The notes: generated by a model from the letters alone, not told the origin. Positions 1-9,182 are shown, counted from the first letter of the stretch. The stretch: DNA of 64,000 bases from Flavobacterium sp. Sd200 (GCF_009826935.1 NZ_WUMN01000004.1:248001-312000), one strand, 5' to 3'. Numbers and translations are program-made.

Positions 1-529
1 TTCCGGGGTCTTCCGTATGGCCCAGTTTCCCCGAAAGATTAGGAGAGGTTTCAACATCGGGCACCCAGCACTGGGTAAAACGCCTTAAAAAATATTGATG
101 GATTTTTGTAGCAAGCGCGGTAGTGCTTCCGCTGAGAATGTTTAGCTGGTGGGTTAAAAACACTGTGGGTACATTTTTGCAATACGCACCCAGCCTGCTG
201 TCAGATATTATGCCTGCCAAATTATGTTCCTTTACAATGTTGCACACTAATTTGTTCTCGTGGCGTATTGCCAAAAACATACGAGGCATTTGCAATAGTA
301 TCTTAAGTTTAAAAAAGGCACCGGTTTTGGCATACTCGGCATGATATCCGGGCAGCTCTATTGTTTTTAGATGCGGAAATTCTTTTTTTAGCAGCTCAAG
401 TGTTGTCCCGTCAGATGCTATAATGGGTTCAAAACCATGGTTTTCAAGTGCATCAATAACCGGTATGCAACGTGTGGCATGCCCCAGGCCCCTATTGAGT
501 GGGGCAACAAGTATCTTATTATTTTGCAC
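1..529 (-). CDS. Glycosyltransferase (MurG/UGT-like), C-terminal part cut by window edge
   Basis: The minus-strand frame is open from a GTG at 529 to the left edge, giving the first ~176 residues of a longer protein. It begins with a nucleotide-sugar transferase N-lobe motif (KILVAPLNRGLGHATRC), typical of the MurG/UDP-glycosyltransferase GT-B fold, in which the Gly-rich loop after the first strand contacts the acceptor. The GTG start is chosen because it puts this strand three residues in and no ATG lies upstream in frame. It diverges from trmB, about 100 bp apart. The C-terminal donor-binding domain lies outside the window, so sugar and acceptor cannot be named. Family is fairly sure, substrate unknown. 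Confidence 0.75.
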   Translation of the reverse strand, partial: MQNNKILVAPLNRGLGHATRCIPVIDALENHGFEPIIASDGTTLELLKKEFPHLKTIELPGYHAEYAKTGAFFKLKILLQMPRMFLAIRHENKLVCNIVKEHNLAGIISDSRLGAYCKNVPTVFLTHQLNILSGSTTALATKIHQYFLRRFTQCWVPDVETSPNLSGKLGHTEDPG

Positions 530-578
530 TGATTTGTTATGTTTTTGATAACTATTTAATTTGTGCAATCTAAAATTA

Positions 579-608
579 TTTTGATTGCCATATATTTCGC
601 TAATTTTA
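579..608 (+). promoter_or_regulatory. Predicted Bacteroidota sigma-A promoter for the trmB operon
   Basis: TTTTG (579-583) and TAATTTTA (601-608, one mismatch to TAnnTTTG) are 17 bp apart. This is the same geometry as the stronger promoter at 28445-28474. It lies 20 bp upstream of the GTG start of trmB. Assigned by motif only. Confidence 0.5.
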
Positions 609-628
609 CCAAAAATTTAAATTAAAGA

Positions 629-1303
629 GTGGGAAGCAAAAATAAACTGAAGCGTTTTAGGGAAAACGAAACATTTAATAACGTTTTACAGCCTACGCGA
701 GAGGAAGCCGTTGCAGGTACTTTTAACCTGAAAGGCAAATGGAACAGCGATTTTTTTAAGAATGATAACCCTATTATACTCGAGCTTGGGTGTGGTAAGG
801 GTGAATATAGTGTAGGGCTTGCCGAACGCTATCCTGAAAATAACTTTATAGGCATAGATATTAAAGGTGCCCGTTTTTGGCGTGGTGCTAAAACTGCGGT
901 AGAGAACGGATTGTATAATGTGGCATTCCTTCGCACACAGATAGAGCTTATTGAGAACTTTTTTGCTCCGGGTGAAGTTTCTGAAATATGGATAACCTTC
1001 CCCGATCCACAAATAAAATATAAACGCACAAAGCACAGGCTTACCAATGCCGAGTTTTTAGTACGTTACAAGAACATCCTCAAGGCAGATGGTGTTGTAA
1101 ACCTTAAAACCGACAGCGAATTTATGCATGGCTACACCCTTGGGCTATTGCATGGTGCCGGACACGAGGTGTTGTATGCCAACCACAACGTGTACCGCAA
1201 CGAGGGCGCACCGGAAATTGTTACTGCTATACAAACATTTTACGAGCAGCAATACCTTGAGCAAAACAAGCCTATTACTTACATAAGGTTTAAAATAAAA
1301 TAG
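629..1303 (+). CDS. trmB: tRNA (guanine-N7-)-methyltransferase TrmB
   Basis: A 224-residue SAM-dependent methyltransferase that forms m7G46 in the tRNA variable loop. The SAM-binding motif LELGCGKGEYSVGLA is at about residue 51, and the TrmB signature WITFPDPQIKYKRTKHR sits near residues 122-138, with the catalytic Asp in the FPDP block. Length matches the family. Translation starts at GTG, preceded by a short AT-rich leader and a promoter-like motif. It is the first gene of a tightly packed run: the LysE-type gene starts one base after its stop. High confidence. Confidence 0.95.
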   Translation: MGSKNKLKRFRENETFNNVLQPTREEAVAGTFNLKGKWNSDFFKNDNPIILELGCGKGEYSVGLAERYPENNFIGIDIKGARFWRGAKTAVENGLYNVAFLRTQIELIENFFAPGEVSEIWITFPDPQIKYKRTKHRLTNAEFLVRYKNILKADGVVNLKTDSEFMHGYTLGLLHGAGHEVLYANHNVYRNEGAPEIVTAIQTFYEQQYLEQNKPITYIRFKIK

Positions 1304-1304
1304 T

Positions 1305-1943
1305 ATGCAGGTAATAACCCCCATACTGTTAGGCTTTGCCGTGGCTTTTTTAACCACATTGCTGCCCGGGCTGCTAAACATGACGGCTGCCAAGATAAGC
1401 CTCAAAGAAGGTCGCAAAAATGCTATGGTTTTTGCGGGTGGCGCGGCAGTAATTGTGTTTATTCAGGCGTTTATAGCAGTAACCTTTGCAAAGCTCATCA
1501 ATAGGCGACCGGATATAGTGTACCTTCTTGAAGAAGTTGGTGTGCTCATATTTTTTGTACTCACAGTGTATTTTCTGTTCCTGTCAAAAAAGAAAAAGCC
1601 CAAGGCAGCCGACGATGTGGTGAAAATTCGCAGTAAAACAGGCAACTTTTTTATTGGTATGGCGTTGTCTGCGCTAAACTTTTTCCCCATACCGTTCTAT
1701 GTTTTTATAAGCATATCGTTATCCGCAGCCAAAATATTCTTCTTTACCAATCTGTATATCCTGCTTTTTGTAGCAGGGGCAATGAGTGGTGCATTTTTAG
1801 TCTTTTACCTTTATATAATCTTCTTTAAAAAGTTTGAGCATAAAACCGATTTCTTTTTAAGAAACGTAAACTATTTTATAGGTGCTATAACAGGTATTGT
1901 GGCTATTGTAACCCTTTTGCGTATTTGGAAAAGCCATTACTAA
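1305..1943 (+). CDS. LysE/RhtB-family translocator
   Basis: A 212-residue integral membrane protein with about six hydrophobic segments. The N-terminal motif LPGLLNMTAAKISLKEGRK corresponds to the LysE/ArgO/RhtB conserved PGP..N..A..S...G block. Family members export amino acids or related metabolites across the inner membrane. A Lys-rich loop (KKKKPK, about residues 95-101) separates the two halves, as is usual. It starts one base after trmB and ends 12 bp before the alkyltransferase-like gene, so it is co-transcribed. The substrate is not predictable from sequence. Confidence 0.8.
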   Translation: MQVITPILLGFAVAFLTTLLPGLLNMTAAKISLKEGRKNAMVFAGGAAVIVFIQAFIAVTFAKLINRRPDIVYLLEEVGVLIFFVLTVYFLFLSKKKKPKAADDVVKIRSKTGNFFIGMALSALNFFPIPFYVFISISLSAAKIFFFTNLYILLFVAGAMSGAFLVFYLYIIFFKKFEHKTDFFLRNVNYFIGAITGIVAIVTLLRIWKSHY

Positions 1944-1955
1944 GCACTCAATAGT

Positions 1956-2291
1956 ATGCCGGAAGACAACAGTAATTTTTTTGAAAAAGTACATGAAGTA
2001 GCGAGGCAAATACCCTATGGCAGGGTAACATCTTATGGAGCTATAGCTAAGTTTTTAGGAGCTGCCCGTTCGGCACGGATGGTAGGCTGGGCTATGAATA
2101 ACTGCCCGGATGATGTACCTGCGCATCGTGTGGTAAACCGTGTTGGCCTGCTGAGCGGTAAGCATCATTTTGGCGGAACTAACCTCATGCAGCAGCTTTT
2201 GGAAAATGAGGGCATAGAGGTAGAAGATAATCAAATTACAGATTTTGAAAAACACTTTTGGGATCCTGCTAAGGAGTTGGATGTTTTATAA
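1956..2291 (+). CDS. Alkyltransferase-like (ATL) DNA-binding protein, MGMT family without the active Cys
   Basis: 111 residues corresponding to the DNA-binding domain of O6-alkylguanine-DNA alkyltransferase. Winged-helix motifs IPYGRVTSYGAIAKFLG and ARMVGWAMNNCP are clear, including the Arg finger region. The reactive PCHR motif reads PAHRV (about residues 49-53), so the alkyl-acceptor Cys is Ala. Known ATL proteins with Trp or Ala at this site bind alkylated guanine and hand it to nucleotide excision repair rather than repairing it directly. It is the third gene of the trmB operon. The missing Cys makes methyltransferase activity unlikely. Confidence 0.88.
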   Translation: MPEDNSNFFEKVHEVARQIPYGRVTSYGAIAKFLGAARSARMVGWAMNNCPDDVPAHRVVNRVGLLSGKHHFGGTNLMQQLLENEGIEVEDNQITDFEKHFWDPAKELDVL

Positions 2292-2300
2292 TGTAATGCT

Positions 2301-3035
2301 ATGAAACATTTTATCACTGTATTTATTTTGTTTTTCCTATTTACAAATTGTAAAAAGGATGTTATTGAGCGTAGCAAAGTAAATATAAATAACAAAGACG
2401 CATCTGAAAAGTTAACTAATATTGTTGCCGAGATAAAGGAAAGCAATGCTGAAGAGTTTGAAAAAGGATCATACTCTGCTTTGTCAGGTTTTAGTACGGA
2501 TTTGCTTAGGCCAGATACATTGCTGCTGCCTCCGGTTGTAATAAATACTCAAAAAAAGAAACTTGCGTTTCATAATATAAATCCTTATTTGCAAAAAGGA
2601 TATTATGACGAAGAAGAGGTTACTTATACTTATCTTGGATACAGTAAAGAAGTAGGGAAATATTTATTGTCTGCGCAATATTATGAAGGCGGAAGTTATT
2701 TTTTAGTAGACCAGGTCACAGCTAAAATAGATACGCTAGCCGGAATGCCGGATTTTTCTCCAAACCGTCAAAAAATAATATCATACTATGTTAATCCATA
2801 TGGCGGAGGTAAGTCATTGTTAAGTGCAGATATACAAATACTTTCTTTATCTAACAGTAAATTTACATGTGTATTTAATGAGAATTTAGATTATATTCCT
2901 GATGATATAAAATGGAAAGGGAATAATATTGTCTTAATTAAAGCATTATCGGCTGACGAATTTTATGAAATTCAAACAGACACTGTCAATAAAAAACAGG
3001 GAAACTATATCTATAAAAAGATAATTCTTAAATAA
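2301..3035 (+). CDS. Predicted lipoprotein of unknown function
   Basis: 244 residues with a short lipoprotein signal (FFLFTNC; Cys at residue 17), so probably anchored in the periplasm or outer membrane. The mature part has alternating short strands such as YLGYSKEVGKYLLSAQYY and a PDFSPN block, suggesting a beta-rich (possibly propeller-like) fold. I do not recognise the family. The gene starts 9 bp after the ATL gene and closes the four-gene run. Codon use looks more AT-rich than its neighbours, which would fit a faster-evolving accessory gene. Confidence 0.7.
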   Translation: MKHFITVFILFFLFTNCKKDVIERSKVNINNKDASEKLTNIVAEIKESNAEEFEKGSYSALSGFSTDLLRPDTLLLPPVVINTQKKKLAFHNINPYLQKGYYDEEEVTYTYLGYSKEVGKYLLSAQYYEGGSYFLVDQVTAKIDTLAGMPDFSPNRQKIISYYVNPYGGGKSLLSADIQILSLSNSKFTCVFNENLDYIPDDIKWKGNNIVLIKALSADEFYEIQTDTVNKKQGNYIYKKIILK

Positions 3036-3112
3036 TATTTTTTATAATTTGTAAGTTATCACTTTTTGCTGCAAACTATAACATTAATCTTCTTTAAATA
3101 AACTTTTCATAG

Positions 3113-3120
3113 TATCTTTG
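3113..3120 (+). promoter_or_regulatory. Predicted -7 box for mrp
   Basis: TATCTTTG, an exact TAnnTTTG match, 48 bp upstream of the mrp ATG. A clear -33 TTG at the expected distance is not visible. Confidence 0.5.
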
Positions 3121-3168
3121 TAATTTGAAATCAGTCTTAATAGTGCAGACTGTTAGTTATTTACAATT

Positions 3169-4299
3169 ATGAAGTTAGACAGAAAAGAGATATTAAAAGC
3201 CCTTGAAACCATAACGCTTGCCGGAGAAGGGCAAAATATGGTTGAGAGTGGTGCAATACGCAACGTGCTTACCTTTGGCGATGAGGTTGTGGTTGAGCTT
3301 GTAATGCAAACTCCGGCAATGCACATCCGCAAACGTGCCGAAGCCGATATTATTAAAACAATCCATGAAAAAGTAACCCCTGAGGCTAAGGTAAAGGTAA
3401 ACGTAAAAGTTGAAGCGCCTGAGAAACCTGAGATTAAAGGAAAAGCCATTCCTGGCATTAGTAATATTATTGCTGTATCGTCGGGCAAAGGCGGTGTTGG
3501 TAAATCTACAGTAACGGCAAACCTTGCGGTTACACTTGCTAAAATGGGCTTTAAGGTTGGTGTTCTTGATGCCGACGTTTATGGTCCTTCTATGCCAATA
3601 ATGTTTGATGTAGAGCGCGAAAAGCCTATATCAGTAACCATCGACGGTAAATCTAAAATGAAACCTATTGCCAGCTATGGCGTAGAGATACTTTCTATAG
3701 GCTTTTTTACCAGCCCGGAGCAGGCCGTTATATGGCGTGGTCCAATGGCAGGTAAGGCCCTTAACCAAATGATATTTGATGCCGATTGGGGCGAGCTTGA
3801 TTTTATGCTGCTTGACCTGCCACCGGGAACGGGCGATATTCACCTTTCCATAATGCAGGCATTGCCTATTACAGGTGCGGTTATTGTAAGCACGCCACAG
3901 GCTGTTGCTCTTGCCGATGCCAAAAAAGGTGTGGCAATGTTTCGTCAGGAAAGCATTAATGTGCCTGTACTTGGTATTATAGAAAATATGGCGTATTTTA
4001 CACCGGAAGAATTGCCGGAAAACAAATACTACATTTTTGGCAAAGAAGGTGCTAAAAACCTTGCTGAAGACCTTGATGTTCCTTTCCTTGGCGAAGTGCC
4101 TATAGTGCAAAGCATTCGCGAAGCAGGCGATTACGGTCGTCCTGCTGCCCTGCAAACTGCAACACCGCTTGAGGCTGTGTTCGAAGAATTGGCGCGTAAT
4201 GTGGTTCAGGAAACTGTAAACCGTAATGATAACCTTCCGCCGTCTGAGGCGATTAAAATAACTACGATGGCCGGATGTTCGGCTGTTAAAAAGAAATAA
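3169..4299 (+). CDS. mrp: Mrp/NBP35-family Fe-S carrier ATPase (ApbC-like)
   Basis: 376 residues. An N-terminal DUF59/MIP18-type domain (about 1-85) is followed by a P-loop ATPase with the deviant Walker A SSGKGGVGKST at about 104-114 and LDADVYGPSMP (about 135-145). Proteins of this family transiently bind Fe-S clusters and pass them to apo-proteins in the cytosol. The CxxC expected in the C-terminal half is absent: the region after ENMAYF carries TPEELPENKYY instead. A single Cys occurs in MAGCS near the C-terminus. The next gene, a NifU-like scaffold, begins one base after its stop, supporting a role in Fe-S assembly. Confidence 0.9.
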   Translation: MKLDRKEILKALETITLAGEGQNMVESGAIRNVLTFGDEVVVELVMQTPAMHIRKRAEADIIKTIHEKVTPEAKVKVNVKVEAPEKPEIKGKAIPGISNIIAVSSGKGGVGKSTVTANLAVTLAKMGFKVGVLDADVYGPSMPIMFDVEREKPISVTIDGKSKMKPIASYGVEILSIGFFTSPEQAVIWRGPMAGKALNQMIFDADWGELDFMLLDLPPGTGDIHLSIMQALPITGAVIVSTPQAVALADAKKGVAMFRQESINVPVLGIIENMAYFTPEELPENKYYIFGKEGAKNLAEDLDVPFLGEVPIVQSIREAGDYGRPAALQTATPLEAVFEELARNVVQETVNRNDNLPPSEAIKITTMAGCSAVKKK

Positions 4300-4300
4300 A

Positions 4301-4540
4301 ATGACAACAGAAGAAATTAGAAGCAGTGTTGAAAGGGCTCTTGAAGAGATACGCCCTTTTTTGGAGTCTGATGGAGGTAATATTTCGTTAATAGATATCG
4401 AAGACGATAAACATGTACGTGTACGCCTTGAAGGTGCCTGCGTTGGCTGCAGCGTAAACCAAATGACACTAAAGGCCGGGGTAGAAACTACCATTAAAAA
4501 GTATGCCCCGCAAATAGAAACTGTGGTTAACGTAGCGTAG
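4301..4540 (+). CDS. NifU C-terminal-domain Fe-S scaffold protein
   Basis: 79 residues, essentially one NifU C-terminal (Nfu) domain. The motif FLESDGGNISLIDI is followed by the cluster-binding CVGCSV (CxxC) at about residues 47-52. Nfu proteins hold a 4Fe-4S cluster bridged by the CxxC of two subunits and deliver it to client enzymes. It lies one base after mrp, so translational coupling is likely. Length is typical of stand-alone Nfu proteins. Confidence 0.92.
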   Translation: MTTEEIRSSVERALEEIRPFLESDGGNISLIDIEDDKHVRVRLEGACVGCSVNQMTLKAGVETTIKKYAPQIETVVNVA

Positions 4541-4604
4541 CGCCCGTTTTTAAAATACATAGCGTTAGCTGATATTTATCATAATTTTTAAAAGCAATTT
4601 TGGG

Positions 4605-4612
4605 CAACTTTG
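4605..4612 (+). promoter_or_regulatory. Possible -7 box for the ferredoxin-NADP reductase gene
   Basis: CAACTTTG resembles TAnnTTTG with one mismatch. It lies 33 bp before the ATG at 4645 and inside the longer reading frame that opens at 4600, which favours the ATG at 4645. Confidence 0.3.
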
Positions 4613-4644
4613 TCATGAAATTGCTTTTAGCACATATAAACGTA

Positions 4645-5697
4645 ATGATTACAACAGATATATTGATTATTGGCGCAGGCCCTACAGGCTTGTTTGCTGT
4701 TTTTGAAGCCGGACTTTTAAAACTTAAATGCCATATTATAGACGCGCTTCCGCAAATAGGCGGGCAGCTGTCTGAGCTTTATCCTAAGAAACCTATATTC
4801 GATATTCCGGGTTATCCGTCGGTTTTGGCGGGTGACCTCGTAAATAACCTGATGGAGCAGATAAAACAGTTCCAGCCGGGCTTTACACTTAACGAAAAGG
4901 CAGAGACCATACAAAAACTGGAAGACGGTACGTTTTTAGTAACGACCAACAAAGGTACAGAGCATTATGCCAAAGCCGTGGCTATTGCCGGTGGGCTTGG
5001 CAGTTTTGAACCGCGCAAACCCATTATTGAAGACATTGAGTTTTATGAAGATAAAGGGGTTGAGTATTTTGTAAAAGACCCGGAACTTTTCCGTAATAAA
5101 AAAATTGTTATTGCCGGTGGCGGCGACTCTGCTTTAGACTGGAGTATTTTCCTTGCCGATGTAGCGTCTGAAGTTACGTTGGTACACCGTCGTAACGAGT
5201 TTCGCGGGGCTTTAGACTCGGTAGAGAAAGTACAGGAATTAAAAAAACAGGGTAAAATTCACCTTATTACCCCTGCCGAGGTTACAGGCATTCGCGGGGC
5301 GGAAAAGGTGGAGGAACTCGACCTTGAAATAGACGGCGCGCACACCACCATTAAGACTGATTATTTTATCCCGCTTTTTGGGCTTACTCCTAAATTAGGG
5401 GCTATTGCCAACTGGGGTCTCGAAATAGAAAAGAACGCCATTAAGGTTAACAACGCCTTAGATTACCAAACCAATATTGAGGGTATTTATGCCATAGGCG
5501 ATATTAATACCTATCCTGGTAAACTGAAGCTTATATTGTGTGGTTTCCATGAAGCTACGCTTATGTGCCAGAGTGTATTCAATAAGCTGAACCCGGGCAA
5601 AAAATATGTACTTAAATATACCACTGTAAGCGGTGTAGACGGTTTTGACGGTACCCGTAAGGAAGCCGAAAAACAGGTGGTAAAGGCGATAGAATAA
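4645..5697 (+). CDS. Ferredoxin--NADP(+) reductase, thioredoxin-reductase-like
   Basis: 350 residues from the ATG at 4645; an upstream in-frame start would add 15 residues unlike the family. The FAD-binding motif ILIIGAGPTGLF is at the N-terminus, a second dinucleotide motif IVIAGGGDSALDW at about 170-182 binds NADPH, and YAIGDINTYPGK near the C-terminus is the FAD-contacting block. The CxxC of true thioredoxin reductases is missing, as expected for TrxR-type FNRs. The downstream 2Fe-2S ferredoxin is the likely electron partner. High confidence in family, good confidence in role. Confidence 0.9.
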   Translation: MITTDILIIGAGPTGLFAVFEAGLLKLKCHIIDALPQIGGQLSELYPKKPIFDIPGYPSVLAGDLVNNLMEQIKQFQPGFTLNEKAETIQKLEDGTFLVTTNKGTEHYAKAVAIAGGLGSFEPRKPIIEDIEFYEDKGVEYFVKDPELFRNKKIVIAGGGDSALDWSIFLADVASEVTLVHRRNEFRGALDSVEKVQELKKQGKIHLITPAEVTGIRGAEKVEELDLEIDGAHTTIKTDYFIPLFGLTPKLGAIANWGLEIEKNAIKVNNALDYQTNIEGIYAIGDINTYPGKLKLILCGFHEATLMCQSVFNKLNPGKKYVLKYTTVSGVDGFDGTRKEAEKQVVKAIE

Positions 5698-5700
5698 TGT

Positions 5701-5785
5701 TTAAATGTTGAATGTTATAAAGTTTTAAAGTTTACCCGTGATACGTTCTTTAACTTTTAAACATTCAACATTATAACTTTAAACA
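5701..5785. repeat. Imperfect inverted repeat between reductase and ferredoxin genes
   Basis: The 12-mer ATGTTGAATGTT (5705-5716) recurs inverted at 5760-5771. Pairing continues with few mismatches through the flanking AT-rich bases, to about 26 bp per arm around a ~20 nt loop containing ACCCGTGATACG. There is no run of T after the stem, so it does not look like a plain terminator. Confidence 0.6.
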
Positions 5786-5788
5786 AAA

Positions 5789-6115
5789 ATGAACGAAGTT
5801 ACAATAACAATAACCGATAGGGATGGCATAACCCACCAAGTGCTGGCACCTACCGATATGGCCATGAATATTATGGAGGTAGTCCGTGCTTATGAATTGG
5901 CTCCGGACGGTACTATAGGTGTGTGCGGTGGTATGGCCATGTGTGCCTCATGCCAATGCTATATACTTAATGATGTGGAATTGCCAGAAATGGGTCCCGA
6001 TGAAGATGCCATGCTGAGCGAGGCTTTTAATGTAAAGCCCAACAGCCGCCTGGGATGCCAGATAAACATAACCCCCGAACTGGAAGGGCTGGCCTTAGAG
6101 CTGGCACCGGAGTAA
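5789..6115 (+). CDS. 2Fe-2S ferredoxin, adrenodoxin type
   Basis: 108 residues. The cluster ligands are visible as C-x5-C-x2-C in VCGGMAMCASC (about residues 45-55) and a fourth Cys in RLGCQI near residue 90. This spacing is that of vertebrate/ISC-type adrenodoxin-like ferredoxins, electron carriers for Fe-S assembly or monooxygenases. The C-terminus is acidic. It follows the TrxR-type reductase gene, and mrp/nifU lie just upstream, so a role in Fe-S cluster biogenesis is the simplest reading. A hairpin terminator follows directly. Confidence 0.93.
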   Translation: MNEVTITITDRDGITHQVLAPTDMAMNIMEVVRAYELAPDGTIGVCGGMAMCASCQCYILNDVELPEMGPDEDAMLSEAFNVKPNSRLGCQINITPELEGLALELAPE

Positions 6116-6123
6116 AATATGAG

Positions 6124-6148
6124 AATCCCGCGCAGGCGGGATTTTTTA
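6124..6148 (+). terminator. Terminator of the ferredoxin gene
   Basis: Perfect 8-bp stem AATCCCGC/GCGGGATT with loop GCAG, followed by T residues, 9 bp after the ferredoxin stop. Confidence 0.88.
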
Positions 6149-6187
6149 TGCCTATTATTTAAAGGTAATGCATTGCAATTTGAACAT

Positions 6188-6221
6188 AAAAAAAATCCCG
6201 ATTGCATTGCTGCAACCGGGA
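6188..6221 (-). terminator. Terminator of the rimP-nusA-infB operon
   Basis: On the minus strand an 11-bp stem (TCCCGGTTGCA with TGCAATCGGGA, one mismatch) is followed by a run of eight T. It begins 25 bp downstream of the infB stop. Confidence 0.88.
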
Positions 6222-6245
6222 CCTGTTTATAATTGAAGCTCAATA

Positions 6246-9182
6246 TTACTTAAGCTTTTTCTTAACCTCTACTTCCTGGTAAGCCTCTATAATGTCATAC
6301 TCCTGTATGTCGTTATAGTTTTTAATCTGCATACCACAGTCGTAACCTTTAGACACTTCTTTAACGTCGTCTTTAAAGCGTTTAAGGGTAGCAAGCTCTC
6401 CGGTATAGATTACCACGCTGTCGCGTATAAGCCTTATTTTAGAGCTGCGGAATACCTTACCATCGGTAACCATACATCCGGCAATAGAGCCCACTTTAGA
6501 AATCTTGAATACCTCGCGTATTTCGGCAGTACCGGTAACCTCTTCTTTAAGCTCCGGCGAAAGCATGCCTTCCATTGCATCTTTAACATCGTCTATAGCG
6601 TCGTAGATGATAGAGTAGTTACGGATGTCGATTTCCTCTTTCTCTGCAAGCTGTTTGGCGTTGCCTGAAGGGCGAACGTTAAAGCCTATAATAATGGCGT
6701 CTGATGCCGATGCAAGCATAACGTCAGATTCAGTTATGGCACCTACACCTTTATGGATAATCTTGATTTCAATTTCCTCGGTAGTAAGTTTGGCGAATGA
6801 ATCGGCAAGTGCCTCAACAGATCCGTCCACGTCACCTTTAATAATAAGGTTAAGCTCTTTAAACTGGCCAAGGGCAATACGCCTTCCAAGCTCGGCAAGG
6901 GTAGTGTGCTTCTTAGTACGTACCGATTGTTCGCGTATAAGCTGTGTACGTTTGGCTGCAATTTGCTTAGCCTCCCTTTCGTCTTCATATACGCCAAATT
7001 TATCACCGGCAGTAGGTGCACCGTCTAAACCTAATATAGATATAGGTGTACTTGGTCCTGCTACTTTTACATTATGACCACGCTCATCGTGCATAGCCTT
7101 AACTTTACCATGATGTTTTCCTGCAAGTACATAATCGCCTACGCGTAGAGTACCACCCTGTACAAGTACAGTTGAAACATATCCGCGGCCTTTATCAAGG
7201 AAAGCCTCTACTACAGTACCTACAGCAGCTTTGTCAGGGTTTGCTTTAAGGTCTAATATTTCGGCTTCAAGCAATACTTTTTCAAGTAGTTCTTTTATTC
7301 CGATACCTTTTTTGGCAGATATATCGTGCGATTGATATTTACCACCCCAGTCTTCAACAAGTAGGTTCATACCTGCAAGTCTCTCTTTTACTTTTTCAGG
7401 GTTAGCTGTCGGCTTATCAATTTTATTGATAGCAAATATCATAGGTACGCCTGCTGCCTGTGCGTGCGCAATTGCCTCTTTTGTTTGTGGCATTATATCG
7501 TCGTCAGCAGCAATTACAATAATAGCAATATCGGTAACCTGGGCACCACGTGCACGCATCGCGGTAAACGCTTCGTGACCCGGTGTATCAAGGAACGTGA
7601 TTTTTTGACCGTTCTCGAGTGTAACACCATATGCACCGATGTGCTGGGTTATACCACCCGACTCACCTGCAATTACGTTAGCTTTACGAATGTAGTCAAG
7701 TAAAGACGTTTTACCGTGGTCTACGTGACCCATTACAGTAACTATAGGAGCACGTGGTAAAAGATCCTCTTCACGATCCTGTACCTCTTCTATATTCTCT
7801 TCAATATCTGTAGTAATAAACTCTACTTCATATCCAAACTCATCAGCAACAATGCTTAATGTTTCGGCATCAAGTCTTTGGTTCATGGTAACCATTATAC
7901 CTAACGACATACAGGTCATGATAACCTTAGTAATAGGCACATCCATCATGGTAGCAATTTCACCAACAGTTACAAATTCTGTAACCTTAATTGTTTTGCT
8001 GCCTTCGTCAAGTGCTCTTTGTTCGTCGTCAGACCTTTGGCGGTGTGTATCACGCTTATCTCTTCTGTATTTAGCAGCCTTAGATTTGCCGCCTTTACCC
8101 TGAAGTTTTTCAAGCGTTTCACGAATTTGGTTTTTAACCTCTTCTTCGGTAGGTTCTACTTTACTAACAATAGCCGGACGTGGTTTGTTGCCAAACTTAT
8201 TACCTCCCTGCTGGCCTCCGCCTGTGTTAGGTCTTATAGGACCTGCACCTCCCGGACGGTTGTTACCGCCGCCCTGGCCCTGTTGTGGCCTGTTTTGGTT
8301 GTTAGGGTTAGGAGTAATCCTTTTTCTTTTGTTTTTATCGCCCTGAGAATTATTGTTCCCGCCGGGTTTTATACTGCCACCCTGACCTTTAGGCTCTTCT
8401 TTTTTCTTTTTCGGTTTGTTAAACTGAGAAAGGTCTATAGTTTGGCCTGTAAAGGTTGTACCGCTAAGTTTTTGGTACTGTGTTTTTATTGTATCGTCTT
8501 CCGGAGATGGGGTTGCATCTGCAGGTGGTGTTTGTACCGCCTGTACCGGTTTTTGTGCCGGTGTAATAGCCGGTTTTTTTACTTCAGCAGGAGCTGCCTG
8601 TTGCTGTACAGGGGCAGGAGTTGCTTTTTTCTCTTCTTTAACCTGAGGCTGCTGTTGAGGCTGTTCTTGCACTTTGGGCTGCTCAGGCTGCTTTTGCGCA
8701 ACCGGAGCCTCTTGTGCAGGTTTCTCTGCAACAGGCTCTGGTTTTTGTACCTGAGGTTCCTGTTTTGGTGCCGCTTCCTGTTTTACCGGAGCACTGTCTG
8801 AAGCGGGCTCAGCTTTTTTAGGATTAAGGTCTATTTTGCCTACTGCTACCGGACCGGATAATGAGGCTTTTGCCCTTATAACTTCCTGTCTTTGTTTTTC
8901 CTCTTCCTGCTTTCTTTTTTCTTCCAGCTCTTTCTCTCTCTCTATGCGCAGCGCTTCCTTTTCTTTCCTTTTTTCCTCGCCTACTTCAAGGGATGCAGCT
9001 TTGTTACCCTTGTCGGCAGAAAACTGGTTGAAAAGGGCATTATATTCCTGACCGGAAATCTTGGCATTGGGGCTAGCCTCGATTATGTGGCCCTTATCTT
9101 TAAGGAACTCCACAGCCCTGTCCAGAGAAATATTTAATTCCCTTAAAACTTTGTTAATTCTTATTGCTCTTTCTTCAGACAT
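6246..9182 (-). CDS. infB: Translation initiation factor IF-2
   Basis: 978 residues. The N-terminal IF2_N domain (about 1-50) is followed by a long Lys/Glu coiled stretch and a Pro/Gln/Ala- and then Gly/Asn-rich low-complexity linker (about 70-340). The GTPase domain begins near residue 480 with GHVDHGKT (G1), then DTPGHEAF (G3) and NKIDKP (G4). C-terminal domains II-IV complete the factor, which positions fMet-tRNA on the 30S subunit and promotes 70S joining. It is the last gene of rimP-nusA-infB. The linker is long but in line with other Flavobacteriaceae. Confidence 0.98.
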   Translation of the reverse strand: MSEERAIRINKVLRELNISLDRAVEFLKDKGHIIEASPNAKISGQEYNALFNQFSADKGNKAASLEVGEEKRKEKEALRIEREKELEEKRKQEEEKQRQEVIRAKASLSGPVAVGKIDLNPKKAEPASDSAPVKQEAAPKQEPQVQKPEPVAEKPAQEAPVAQKQPEQPKVQEQPQQQPQVKEEKKATPAPVQQQAAPAEVKKPAITPAQKPVQAVQTPPADATPSPEDDTIKTQYQKLSGTTFTGQTIDLSQFNKPKKKKEEPKGQGGSIKPGGNNNSQGDKNKRKRITPNPNNQNRPQQGQGGGNNRPGGAGPIRPNTGGGQQGGNKFGNKPRPAIVSKVEPTEEEVKNQIRETLEKLQGKGGKSKAAKYRRDKRDTHRQRSDDEQRALDEGSKTIKVTEFVTVGEIATMMDVPITKVIMTCMSLGIMVTMNQRLDAETLSIVADEFGYEVEFITTDIEENIEEVQDREEDLLPRAPIVTVMGHVDHGKTSLLDYIRKANVIAGESGGITQHIGAYGVTLENGQKITFLDTPGHEAFTAMRARGAQVTDIAIIVIAADDDIMPQTKEAIAHAQAAGVPMIFAINKIDKPTANPEKVKERLAGMNLLVEDWGGKYQSHDISAKKGIGIKELLEKVLLEAEILDLKANPDKAAVGTVVEAFLDKGRGYVSTVLVQGGTLRVGDYVLAGKHHGKVKAMHDERGHNVKVAGPSTPISILGLDGAPTAGDKFGVYEDEREAKQIAAKRTQLIREQSVRTKKHTTLAELGRRIALGQFKELNLIIKGDVDGSVEALADSFAKLTTEEIEIKIIHKGVGAITESDVMLASASDAIIIGFNVRPSGNAKQLAEKEEIDIRNYSIIYDAIDDVKDAMEGMLSPELKEEVTGTAEIREVFKISKVGSIAGCMVTDGKVFRSSKIRLIRDSVVIYTGELATLKRFKDDVKEVSKGYDCGMQIKNYNDIQEYDIIEAYQEVEVKKKLK

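Noticed and set aside
686..1036. Long minus-strand frame inside trmB
   Set aside because: Shadow of trmB; no motif, and the plus strand carries a clear SAM methyltransferase.
3631..4560. 309-codon minus-strand frame opposite mrp and the NifU-like gene
   Set aside because: Composition is that of an antisense frame; mrp and nifU motifs on the plus strand are unambiguous.
4600..4644. Upstream extension of the ferredoxin-NADP reductase
   Set aside because: The extra 15 residues precede the FAD-binding strand and overlap a promoter-like element.
8019..8801. 260-codon plus-strand frame inside infB rich in Leu, Phe, Arg and Cys
   Set aside because: It is the complement of the Pro/Gln/Lys-rich IF-2 linker, which creates long open antisense frames.
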